This document shows, piece after piece, positions 34,573 to 41,626 of a stretch of 64,000 nt of DNA. Position numbers and translations under genes: made by a program. Under the pieces are notes generated by a model. That model saw only the letters and a program-made list of their open reading frames with translations. It was not told where the DNA came from and searched no databases. Source of the DNA: Spartobacteria bacterium UBA695 (GTDB lineage: Bacteria; Verrucomicrobiota; Verrucomicrobiia; Chthoniobacterales; Chthoniobacteraceae); contig DBMP01000027.1 in assembly GCA_002298145.1 (NCBI GenBank), forward strand, positions 1-64,000. Direction: 5' to 3'. Every line of letters starts with the position of its first letter. Position 1 is the first letter of the stretch.

Positions 34573-34586
34573 GCCCGGTTTTTTTT
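34559..34586 (+). terminator. Rho-independent terminator overlapping the mini-ORF stop
   Basis: ACCGGG/CCCGGT stem with 9-nt loop followed by eight T. It ends any transcript started in the 34372-34482 gap. Confidence 0.85.
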
Positions 34587-34662
34587 CATTAATTCGGCAC
34601 GGATTTCCCGGCCGAGTCTTTCTGCTTTTCCCGCGCGCGGTTTGGCCGCATCTTGGGGGAGT

Positions 34663-35040
34663 ATGGTCGCCAATATTTCCAATCCCACTTTTACCGGCGG
34701 TGTGAATGTCGCTATCAAGGTGCCGCTGCATCAGTACGACGCCACGGTGGCGTTTTACCGCGATACTTTGAATCTGCCGCTTGTGGAGGAGGAGCCGGAG
34801 GGGTGCATTTTCCAGTTCGGCCCGGTGCGGCTTTGGGTGGATAAGGCGCCGAACTTGGCCCGCTCGGATGTGTGGCTGGAGCTGGAGACTTCCGATACGA
34901 TGTCGGCGGCCCGGTATTTGAAAAATCACGGGGTGCCCCGGTGTGATGAGCTGGAGAGCTTGCCGGAGGATTTTGATGGGTTTTATGTTTCCGATCCCGC
35001 CGGGGTGGTTCACTTGGTGGTGGGGGAGACGGATTACTAG
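34663..35040 (+). CDS. VOC/glyoxalase-fold protein
   Basis: A 125-aa vicinal-oxygen-chelate protein: VNVAIKVPLHQYDATVAFYRD, LNLPLVEEEPEGCIFQFGPVRLWVD, VWLELETSD, GFYVSDPAGVVHLVVGE. The paired beta-alpha-beta units fit a small glyoxalase or dioxygenase relative, but the usual metal-ligand His and Glu positions are only partly present, so activity is uncertain. ATG 34663 is preceded by TGGGGGA; an in-frame TTG at 34642 is less likely. It converges with the amidase gene. Confidence 0.75.
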   Translation: MVANISNPTFTGGVNVAIKVPLHQYDATVAFYRDTLNLPLVEEEPEGCIFQFGPVRLWVDKAPNLARSDVWLELETSDTMSAARYLKNHGVPRCDELESLPEDFDGFYVSDPAGVVHLVVGETDY

Positions 35041-35125
35041 ATGACTCTGGGGGCTCCGGAGCCGAGTGCCCGGGATAAGCGCCCAAAGGCGGCGCTTGGC
35101 GGATTCGCTTCGCTCTCCATCGTGG

Positions 35126-35239
35126 GGCAAGGCGGGGGGTGGTTTTTGGGAAAGGCCCGGCGCATTTTGAGCCCGCCTTGCCAGGTGGGGTGGATGCTGG
35201 GGCTCTGCCCCAGTCCCCGGCAAGGGGCTTACCCCTTGC
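35126..35239. repeat. Stacked palindromes between convergent genes
   Basis: GGCAAGGCGGG (35126) pairs with CCCGCCTTGCC (35172). Then CTGGGGC/GCCCCAG (35197-35213, 3-nt loop) and GCAAGGGG/CCCCTTGC (35220-35239, 4-nt loop) follow. The remainder of 35041-35266 holds no gene. It may terminate both convergent transcripts, but its stacking of perfect short palindromes resembles the clusters at 12827 and 24684. Confidence 0.75.
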
Positions 35240-35266
35240 ATCCCTTTTCGGAAACTGCGTTTCCGT

Positions 35267-36352
35267 TTACGGGGCGGCGGTTTTTTCTACCGGCTGGGCT
35301 TGCGAGGAGGTGATGACGACGGGCCCGGTGCTGTTGGGGTTCGCTGTGGGGATGTTGTTGGAGGCGACGGGGAGGGATTGCCGCGGCCCGACGGCGTTGC
35401 GGTAGTTCTGTACGGCTTGGAGGATGGAGGTGGCCATTTGCTGCCGATACATTGGGGTGGCGATGCGCCGGGCGTCGTTGGAGTTGCTTAAGAAACCGCC
35501 TTCGATCAATACGCCCGGGGTGGCGTTGTCCCGCAATACGACGAACCGGGCGCGCTTGATGCCCCGGTCAAACATGGAGGAGTTGTAGACCAAGGTGGCG
35601 TGTGCGGCGCAGGCCAGGGCGATGTTCTCGGCATCCCGCTGGTTGCCGGGGCACGGGATGAGGTCGGATAGGGCCGGTCCGTCGGTGGCCATGGAGGGGA
35701 CGCCTCTCGGGGCCAGGGTGTAGGTTTCTACTCCGGAGGCGTCGTTGCCGCTGGAGTTGAAGTGGATGGAGATGAAGAGGGCGTTGGGGTAGCGGCTGGC
35801 GATGGTGGCGCGCTCTTCGAGGGGGACGAAGCGGTCGGTGGTGCGGGTCATGATGACGCGAAACCCGGAGTTTTTGAGGATTTCCCGGGCTCGCAGGGCG
35901 ACGTCGAGGGAGTAGTTTTTCTCGCTGCCGAAGAGGGAGGTGGCGCCGTTGTCTTGGCCGCCGTGGCCGGGGTCGAGGATGACGGTGTCGACTTTTGTAA
36001 AGTTCTGGATGCGGCTGGGGCGCAGGACTGGCTCCAGGAGTTTGGTGAGGTCCATCCGCGAGATGCTCGGCCGGCCGTTGATTTCGGCGACGGGGTAGCT
36101 CAAGACGAATTTGAGGTTGTTGATGTAGAACTCGGGCGAGCCGACCTGGCCGCGCAGGCTGCGGTTGCCGGTGTTGAGGATCAGGTTGTTGCCGGTGCGC
36201 TGGATGGGGCCGAGTTGGTAGAATTGGCCGACGTTGTCGAGGGTGACGTAGTCGCGGCCGTCGCGTTTGAGCAGGGACCACTCCCCGGCTCCAAACAGCC
36301 GCGTGGCCGTCAGGAGAAGCAGGCAAATGAGGATGGGGGGAAGCCGGAACAT
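35267..36352 (-). CDS. N-acetylmuramoyl-L-alanine amidase (Amidase_3)
   Basis: Periplasmic zinc amidase that cuts the sugar-peptide bond in peptidoglycan during cell separation or remodelling. From ATG 36352 it is 361 aa with a signal peptide (PPILICLLLLTATRLFGAG); an in-frame start at 36391 would add 13 charged residues. An N-terminal beta domain (about 30-140) resembles copper-amine-oxidase-like or AMIN-type modules. The catalytic domain shows VDTVILDPGHGGQDNGA (His ligand), Glu in SEKNYSLDVAL, ALFISIHFNSS (His) and VLIEGGFLSNSND (catalytic Glu). A Pro/Ser/Thr-rich tail ends the protein. Confidence 0.93.
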   Translation of the reverse strand: MFRLPPILICLLLLTATRLFGAGEWSLLKRDGRDYVTLDNVGQFYQLGPIQRTGNNLILNTGNRSLRGQVGSPEFYINNLKFVLSYPVAEINGRPSISRMDLTKLLEPVLRPSRIQNFTKVDTVILDPGHGGQDNGATSLFGSEKNYSLDVALRAREILKNSGFRVIMTRTTDRFVPLEERATIASRYPNALFISIHFNSSGNDASGVETYTLAPRGVPSMATDGPALSDLIPCPGNQRDAENIALACAAHATLVYNSSMFDRGIKRARFVVLRDNATPGVLIEGGFLSNSNDARRIATPMYRQQMATSILQAVQNYRNAVGPRQSLPVASNNIPTANPNSTGPVVITSSQAQPVEKTAAP

Positions 36353-36427
36353 GCCGCCCCAGAGTTTGCCCTTACCTTTGGGGGCGCGCAAGCGGGTTTT
36401 TTAGAGGGTGCTCTACGGATTTTGCGT

Positions 36428-36465
36428 AAAAAAAAAGAGGACGGTCGCCGAAGCGCCGTCCTCTT
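36428..36465 (-). terminator. Terminator after the class V aminotransferase
   Basis: Read on the minus strand, AAGAGGACGG and CCGTCCTCTT form a 10-bp stem followed by a run of nine T (plus-strand A 36428-36436). It lies 22 bp after the aminotransferase stop and before the amidase start. Confidence 0.9.
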
Positions 36466-36487
36466 GAAGTTAAGCTGTTGGACTTTT

Positions 36488-37561
36488 TTAGCCCTTGATG
36501 CAGTCGTCCAGCCAGGTGAGGAGCTCGGAGATGGTCGCCTCGGTCTCGTCGCCCATGTTGGAGATGCGGAAGGTGGTGCCTTTGATCTTGCCGTAGCCGC
36601 AGTTGATCATGGCGCTGTAGCGCTTTTTGAGGAGCGCGTTGACGGCTTCCATGTCGAGGCCCTTGTTGTTGGAGATGCAGGTGAGGGACTTGGAGCGGTA
36701 GCCTTCTTCGGCGAAGAATTCGAAGCCGCGGGCGACGACCCAGTCGGCCACGAGCTGGTTGGTCTTGGCCTGGCGGGCGTAGCGGGCTTCAAGGCCTTCG
36801 GCGAAGATTTCCTCGACCTTGCTCTGCAACGCGTAGATCTGGCTGATGCAGGGGGTGCTGGGGGTCATGCTGCCCTCGGCGTTTTTCTTGAATTCGAGGA
36901 AGTCGAAGTAGTAGCCGCGGCCCTGGATCTGGGCGGCGCGTTCGAAGGCGCGCTCGGAGCAGGCGAAGAGGGAGAGGCCGGGAGGCAGGGCGAGGGCTTT
37001 CTGGCTGCCGGTCAGGAGGACGTCGATGCCGAGTTCGTCCATCTTGATCGGGACGACCGAGAAGGAGGAGACGGTGTCGACGATGGAGATGACGTTCGGG
37101 TATTTCCGGAGGACGGCGGCGAGCTCTTCGATGTTGCTCATGACGCCGGTGGAGGTCTCGTTGTGGATGATGGTGACGGCGTCGTATTCGCCGGTGGCCA
37201 GCTTCGCGTCGAGGGCTTTCGGGTCGACCGGCTTGCCCCATTCGGCCTGGAGGCCGTCGGCTTGCTTGCCGCAGCGGCGGGAGACGTCGAGCCACTTATC
37301 GGAGAAAGCGCCGTTCATACAGTTGAGCACTTTTTTGCCCACGACGTTGTTGATGGCCCCTTCCATGACGCCCCAGGAGGAGGAGGTTGAGAGGAACACC
37401 GGTTGCTTGGTGTAGAAGAGGGCCTGAAGCTGGGGCTGGATGGCCGCGTAGAGCTTTTTGAAGTCGCCGCTGCGGTGCCCGATCATCGGTTTGGCCATTG
37501 CTGCGAGAGTTTTTTCCGAAACTTCGATCGGACCCGGGATGAAAAGCTTGATATGAGGCAT
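36488..37561 (-). CDS. Class V aminotransferase (alanine/serine-glyoxylate type)
   Basis: PLP aminotransferase of 357 aa related to serine-glyoxylate and alanine-glyoxylate aminotransferases. KLFIPGPIEVSEKTLAAMAKPMIGHRS is the family N-terminus, and GVMEGAINNVV and IVDTVSSFSVVPIKMDELGID follow. The PLP Lys is in LLTGSQKALALPPGLS and the C-terminus has FRISNMGDETEATISELL, a SGAT-like end. ATG 37561 is chosen; the upstream in-frame extension to 38089 runs across the divergent hemerythrin gene and is not real. Actual amino donor and acceptor are unknown. Confidence 0.9.
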   Translation of the reverse strand: MPHIKLFIPGPIEVSEKTLAAMAKPMIGHRSGDFKKLYAAIQPQLQALFYTKQPVFLSTSSSWGVMEGAINNVVGKKVLNCMNGAFSDKWLDVSRRCGKQADGLQAEWGKPVDPKALDAKLATGEYDAVTIIHNETSTGVMSNIEELAAVLRKYPNVISIVDTVSSFSVVPIKMDELGIDVLLTGSQKALALPPGLSLFACSERAFERAAQIQGRGYYFDFLEFKKNAEGSMTPSTPCISQIYALQSKVEEIFAEGLEARYARQAKTNQLVADWVVARGFEFFAEEGYRSKSLTCISNNKGLDMEAVNALLKKRYSAMINCGYGKIKGTTFRISNMGDETEATISELLTWLDDCIKG

Positions 37562-37702
37562 GTAGGGATTCGGTTTAAGGCAAAGAACCAGTAAACCGGA
37601 AAAAGGCGCGGGGCAGAAGGAAAAAAATTGCCGCATGGGGTCGCTCCCAGGGAAAAAACCGCTGCATCCGTGCGCCTGCGCGCCTGCGATGCCGAGGCAT
37701 CT

Positions 37703-38425
37703 ATGGATTCTGTGGGCGCTTCTCGCAGGGAATTTATCCTCAAAACGGGCCTTCTGGCGGCGCTTTCGGCGACCGTGGGGATGCCCGTGGCGGCTTGGGC
37801 GGCAGAGGAGACCCCGAAGGCCAAGGCCCCGGAGATCGAGGTGTTGCCCGCAGAGGATCTGATGCGCGAGCACGGGGTGCTGCGCCGGGTGCTGCTGATC
37901 TACGGGGAGGCGGTGCGGCGGATCGAGGCCCGGGAGGAGGTTCCCCCGGACGGGCTGACGGCGGCGGCCTGGATGATCCGCTCGTTTGTGGAGGATTACC
38001 ACGAGAAGCTGGAGGAGGAGTATCTCTTTCCCCGTTTCTGCAAGGCGGAGGTGCTGACGGACTTGGTGGAGGTGCTGAGCCGCCAGCACAAGGCCGGGCG
38101 GCGGGTTACGGGGCTGGTGCTGGAGCTAGCCACGCCCGGGGCGCTCAAGGACGCTGGGAACCGGCGGCGGCTGGCCGATGCGCTGCGGATGTTTATCCGG
38201 ATGTACGCTCCCCACGCGGCGCGGGAGGATACGGTGCTTTTCCCTGCGATGCACAGGCTCTGGACGCCCGGGGAGTACCGGGAGATGGGGGAGGTTTTCG
38301 AGAAGCGCGAGCGGGAGCTTTTCGGCGAAGACGGGTTTGAAAAGTGGGTCGCGCAGGTCGCGGAGATTGAGAAGCAGTTCGGGATTTACGAGCTGGCGCA
38401 GTTTACGCCGGAGATTGCGGGATAG
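37703..38425 (+). CDS. Tat-exported hemerythrin-domain protein
   Basis: A 240-aa protein with a twin-arginine-type signal (SRREFILKTGLLAALSATVG... to AWAAEE) and a hemerythrin four-helix domain. Candidate di-iron ligands are His in MREHGVLRRV, His and Glu in DYHEKLEEEYLFP, His in SRQHKAGRRVTG, and His with Glu/Asp in YAPHAAREDTVLFPAMH, a full hemerythrin set. Its role is probably O2, NO or iron handling in the periplasm. ATG 37703 fits the signal; in-frame upstream codons overlap the divergent aminotransferase promoter. Divergent from the aminotransferase with 141 bp between starts. Confidence 0.85.
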   Translation: MDSVGASRREFILKTGLLAALSATVGMPVAAWAAEETPKAKAPEIEVLPAEDLMREHGVLRRVLLIYGEAVRRIEAREEVPPDGLTAAAWMIRSFVEDYHEKLEEEYLFPRFCKAEVLTDLVEVLSRQHKAGRRVTGLVLELATPGALKDAGNRRRLADALRMFIRMYAPHAAREDTVLFPAMHRLWTPGEYREMGEVFEKRERELFGEDGFEKWVAQVAEIEKQFGIYELAQFTPEIAG

Positions 38426-38879
38426 GGGGCGGCTAGATTTGGGAAATCAGGCAAGAAATGCCGCAGGGCCCCATCTGGTGACGCGGTTTGTGGGGTTTCT
38501 AGAGTTGCCCTGCCGCCTCTGATTGACGTGACGGTTGGGGGGTGAGCCGATGGCCTTTTTTGGCCTTTGGGTACGCTTATCGACACGGTTTTGCCAAAAC
38601 CCGTTGCCAAGTGCCGGTTGTGGACTATTTTCCTCTGTTGAGTGCCGACCGGAGAGGGGGCTAGGGCAATATCCGGTGATAGGTTCGCAGAAAAAGTTGA
38701 TTGTTCTTCGGGGTTTCTTTTCCCTGGGGATAGGATTTTTGCCGTTTTTCTTTTGAACGGCGGGGGAGGTGTGCTGTCCAATCATTCACAGAAGACGCTT
38801 CCGGAACTGTGCGTGCGGGACGGACAATGACTGTCCGTCAGCCGTATCTCTTTAAGGAGGCTCCTGTTCCATAAACATT
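38426..38879 (+). promoter_or_regulatory. Long leader region of the sigma-factor gene
   Basis: This 454-bp gap holds no convincing gene. Near its end GACGGACA and TGTCCGTC form a perfect 8-bp stem with 5-nt loop (38819-38839). A consensus AAGGAGG at 38854-38860 lies 19 nt before the ATG at 38880, too far for normal use, and no in-frame start is nearer. The leader may fold to bring the site closer or may carry regulation; both are inferences. Confidence 0.4.
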
Positions 38880-39755
38880 ATGGCTGCTGAAGACACAGAT
38901 TCCGGTATCAAGATTTACCTCCGGGAAATCGGTCTCATTCCGTTGCTTACTCCGGAACAGGAAATCGAACTTGCCGCCCTTATTAAGGTGGGCGACAAGG
39001 AGGCGCGCAGTCTCATGATTCGCGCGAATCTCCGGCTGGTGGTCAAAATTGCGCACGATTACGCGAACCTTGGCCTGCCGCTGCTCGATTTGATTTCCGA
39101 GGGGAATATCGGGCTGATGAAGGCGGTGGAACGCTTTGACCCGGCCAAGGGGGGTAAGCTCAGTACGTATGCGGCTTGGTGGATTAAGCAGTCGATCAAA
39201 CGCGCGCTGGCTAACCAGAGTAAGACGATCCGGCTGCCGGTTCATCTGGTGGACAAAATTTCCAAGATGCGGCGGGTTTCGCTCCAGATGAGCGAGGAAC
39301 TCGGGCGCGAACCGACCGACGAGGAACTGGCCGATGAGGTGGGGCTCTCGACGGCGAAGGTGTCGCATCTTAAGACGGTGGCGATTCGCCCGGCTTCGCT
39401 CGACGCTCCGGTGAGCGATGATGATTCGACGGCTTTCGGCGAGATTGTGGGGGATGAGGACGCGCTGACGCCGTTCGAGATGCTCCGCGATAAGAATCTC
39501 CACGATGAGATGGATGACTTGCTGTCGGTGCTTGATGACCGGGAAAAGAAGATCATTTTCTCCCGCTTCGGGCTCGATGGCGGTAAGCCGCGCACGTTGG
39601 AGGAGGTGGGCAAGAAGTTCGGGGTGACGCGGGAGCGCATCCGGCAGCTTCAAAATATCGCTCTCTCCAAGCTGCGCCGCGCGCTCCAGAAGAAGGAGCG
39701 GCCCGCGATCCCGGGCTATGCCGGGGTGCTGCCGGAACGCGATTCGGAGGAGTAG
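38880..39755 (+). CDS. RNA polymerase sigma factor, RpoD/RpoS type (group 1-2)
   Basis: A 291-aa sigma-70 factor without region 1.1. Region 1.2 is DTDSGIKIYLREIGLIPLLTPEQE. Region 2 is NLRLVVKIAHDYANLGLPLLDLISEGNIGLMKAVERFDP then STYAAWWIKQSIKRALANQ. Region 3 begins TIRLPVHLVDKISKM. Region 4 shows LDDREKKIIFSRFGLDGG and the HTH GVTRERIRQLQNIALSKLRR. The short N-terminus suggests an alternative (group 2) factor, but small primary factors also exist. It ends convergent to the TolC gene. Confidence 0.93.
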   Translation: MAAEDTDSGIKIYLREIGLIPLLTPEQEIELAALIKVGDKEARSLMIRANLRLVVKIAHDYANLGLPLLDLISEGNIGLMKAVERFDPAKGGKLSTYAAWWIKQSIKRALANQSKTIRLPVHLVDKISKMRRVSLQMSEELGREPTDEELADEVGLSTAKVSHLKTVAIRPASLDAPVSDDDSTAFGEIVGDEDALTPFEMLRDKNLHDEMDDLLSVLDDREKKIIFSRFGLDGGKPRTLEEVGKKFGVTRERIRQLQNIALSKLRRALQKKERPAIPGYAGVLPERDSEE

Positions 39756-39785
39756 AATAGCTGGTTTCCCGAGGTAGGATGGGCT

Positions 39786-39881
39786 GCAAAAAGGCGCAAA
39801 AAGCGCAAATTTAAAGGGCTCCTCTGGAAACCGGCGGCACGTTATCCATTTTGTCTTTTTGCGCCTCTTGCGCTTTTTTGC
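39786..39881. repeat. Inverted repeat of GCGCAAAAA units between convergent genes
   Basis: The left arm (39786-39809, GCAAAAAGGCGC...) and right arm (39858-39881) match at 21 of 24 positions. It sits between the convergent sigma and TolC genes and could stop both transcripts. Its units recur at 46759-46807 (shared GCGCAAAAA.GACAAA end) and 57533-57560. Confidence 0.7.
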
Positions 39882-39932
39882 GGCTATTCCCATCGCCGCT
39901 TTTAGGTTCAATCGGTTGACAGGCCGACCTAG

Positions 39933-41447
39933 CTACCGCGTGGCCCCTTTGGGGCGCGCGAGTAGCGGGTCTGGCGGCGGCAGGCAGGTAGCGGTGACGC
40001 GGTCGAATTCGGCCAGGGCGGCGTTGTAGGTGCCGCGGGCTTGCAGCTCGGTGGTTCGGGCGATGGCGAGCTGGACGGTGGAGTTGAGGACGTCGAGCTG
40101 GGTGCCGGCGCCGACGCCAAGGCGCTCGCGGGCTTCACGCAGGGCTTCGGCGGCTTGCCGGATGGTTTCCCGGCCGCCGCGGATGGTTTCCTGGGCGTTG
40201 AGGAGGTTGGACCACGCTTGCTGGACCTGGAGCTCGACCTGCTGCATGGTGTCTTCGTAGTTGACCCGGGCTTGTTCGAGCCGGGCTTTGGCTTGTTTGA
40301 CGCGCCCGTAGGTCTGGAGGCCGTCGAAGATGGCCCAGCTCCCCTGGACGTTGAAGAACCAGCCGTTGACGGTTTCGCCCAGGTCGCGCGAGAGGCGGTC
40401 GTTGCGCAGGGTGTAGCCGACGTTGGCGCTGACGGTGGGCTTGTACCCGGCGCGCTGGACGGCGATGTCCTGGACTTCGATGCAGATGGAGAGCCGCTGG
40501 GCCTGGAGCAAGGGGTTGCGCTCCCGGGCGGTCCAGAGGCCTTCGGCAAGGTTGATCCGGGGACAGGGGGTGTTGAGCTGGCCGATGAGGAGGAAGGGCT
40601 CCTGGTTGGCGGCGATGCAGCGGGTTTCGTAGCCGAGGGTTTTGGCGAGCTGGAGGCCGGAGATGTGGTAGGCGTTACGGGCCTGGATCAGGTTGGGCCG
40701 GGCGTTGGCCAGGGAGACCTCGGCCTGGAGGACGTTGAACTGCGGTACGGAGCCGACGCGGTAGCGGGCTTGCTGTTCGTTCCATTCCCGGGTGAGGAGG
40801 GCGACTTGCTCTTCCTGGACGCCGATGAGCTCCCGGTTGACCATGGCGTTGTAGAACTGGGTCCGGACGTCGGCGATGACGGTTTGCACGGCGTCTTCCA
40901 GGCGCAGGCAATCGGCGTCGCGGGTGAGCTTGGCCATTTTGACGCTTGCGACGACCTGGCCCCCCGCGTAGATGAGCTGGCTGGCCTGGATGTTGACTTG
41001 CCACGATTTGTCCTGGATGAACTGCGAGGGGGTGGGGGCGACGGTGGGCGAGGGAACTGGGGTGGGCGTGGGGGTGACGCCGGGGCTGGGGGTCGGCGTG
41101 GGCATGGGGCGCGGGGTCGGCGTGGGGGTGTTGGCGATGAGCGAGGTGCCGGAGTTGGCGGCCATGGAGCCGTTGCCTTCAATAAGGCGCCGATCTTGCT
41201 GCTGGTAGACGCCGGTTAGTACGATCTGCGGCAGCATCTGGGCGCGCACTTCGATGATCTGCCCCCGGGCGCGCTCGATCTCGGCCTTGGCGGTGAGGAT
41301 TTTCGGGTTCTGCTTCAGCGCGATCTGGATGGCCTCCTCCAGGGTGAGCGGCAGGGTGCCGACGCCCAGGAAGGGCTGGGCTTCGCGGGCACCGAGGAGG
41401 CTGCCTGCCGCTGCCAGGAGCAGGAGGAGGATGTGGGAGCGTTTCAT
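39933..41447 (-). CDS. TolC-family outer-membrane efflux protein
   Basis: Outer-membrane channel of tripartite export pumps. From ATG 41447 it is 504 aa with a signal peptide (ILLLLLAAAGSLLGA). Two OEP repeats are visible: LTLEEAIQIALKQNPKILTAKAEIE with a long helix, and LAEGLWTARERNPLLQAQRLS then VSANVGYTLRNDRLSRD (barrel strand), ending LLNAQETIRGGRETIRQAAEALREA. Residues about 106-141 are a Thr/Pro-rich low-complexity stretch placed where the first extracellular loop should be. No inner-membrane pump or adaptor gene is adjacent. Divergent from hppA. Confidence 0.88.
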   Translation of the reverse strand: MKRSHILLLLLAAAGSLLGAREAQPFLGVGTLPLTLEEAIQIALKQNPKILTAKAEIERARGQIIEVRAQMLPQIVLTGVYQQQDRRLIEGNGSMAANSGTSLIANTPTPTPRPMPTPTPSPGVTPTPTPVPSPTVAPTPSQFIQDKSWQVNIQASQLIYAGGQVVASVKMAKLTRDADCLRLEDAVQTVIADVRTQFYNAMVNRELIGVQEEQVALLTREWNEQQARYRVGSVPQFNVLQAEVSLANARPNLIQARNAYHISGLQLAKTLGYETRCIAANQEPFLLIGQLNTPCPRINLAEGLWTARERNPLLQAQRLSICIEVQDIAVQRAGYKPTVSANVGYTLRNDRLSRDLGETVNGWFFNVQGSWAIFDGLQTYGRVKQAKARLEQARVNYEDTMQQVELQVQQAWSNLLNAQETIRGGRETIRQAAEALREARERLGVGAGTQLDVLNSTVQLAIARTTELQARGTYNAALAEFDRVTATCLPPPDPLLARPKGATR

Positions 41448-41626
41448 CGGGGACGTTCCACCTGAATCGCACGCGCGGTTGCCCCGGGTTGGCGGCAACA
41501 TCGTCCGGGTTTGCCGCAAGGGTGCCAATACTCTGTTGGAAATGAGCAAAATAGGACGAGCGCTTTGCATGCACTCCTGACAATCTCTACGCTGGCGGCG
41601 AGAACGTCGCTGCCGCCTGTCATCCT

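Noticed and set aside
35762..37390. 542-codon plus-strand frame across the amidase and aminotransferase genes
   Set aside because: Gly/Val/Glu/Asp-rich antisense product spanning two well-supported minus-strand genes and their terminator.
37562..38089. N-terminal extension of the class V aminotransferase
   Set aside because: The extra 176 residues run across the divergent hemerythrin gene and lack family similarity; MPHIKLFIPGP is the natural start.
38535..38756. 73-codon frame in the sigma leader
   Set aside because: No ribosome site, odd composition and no similarity; treated as non-coding leader.
40041..41219. 392-codon plus-strand frame inside the TolC gene
   Set aside because: Antisense shadow of TolC repeats; no domain and no ribosome site.
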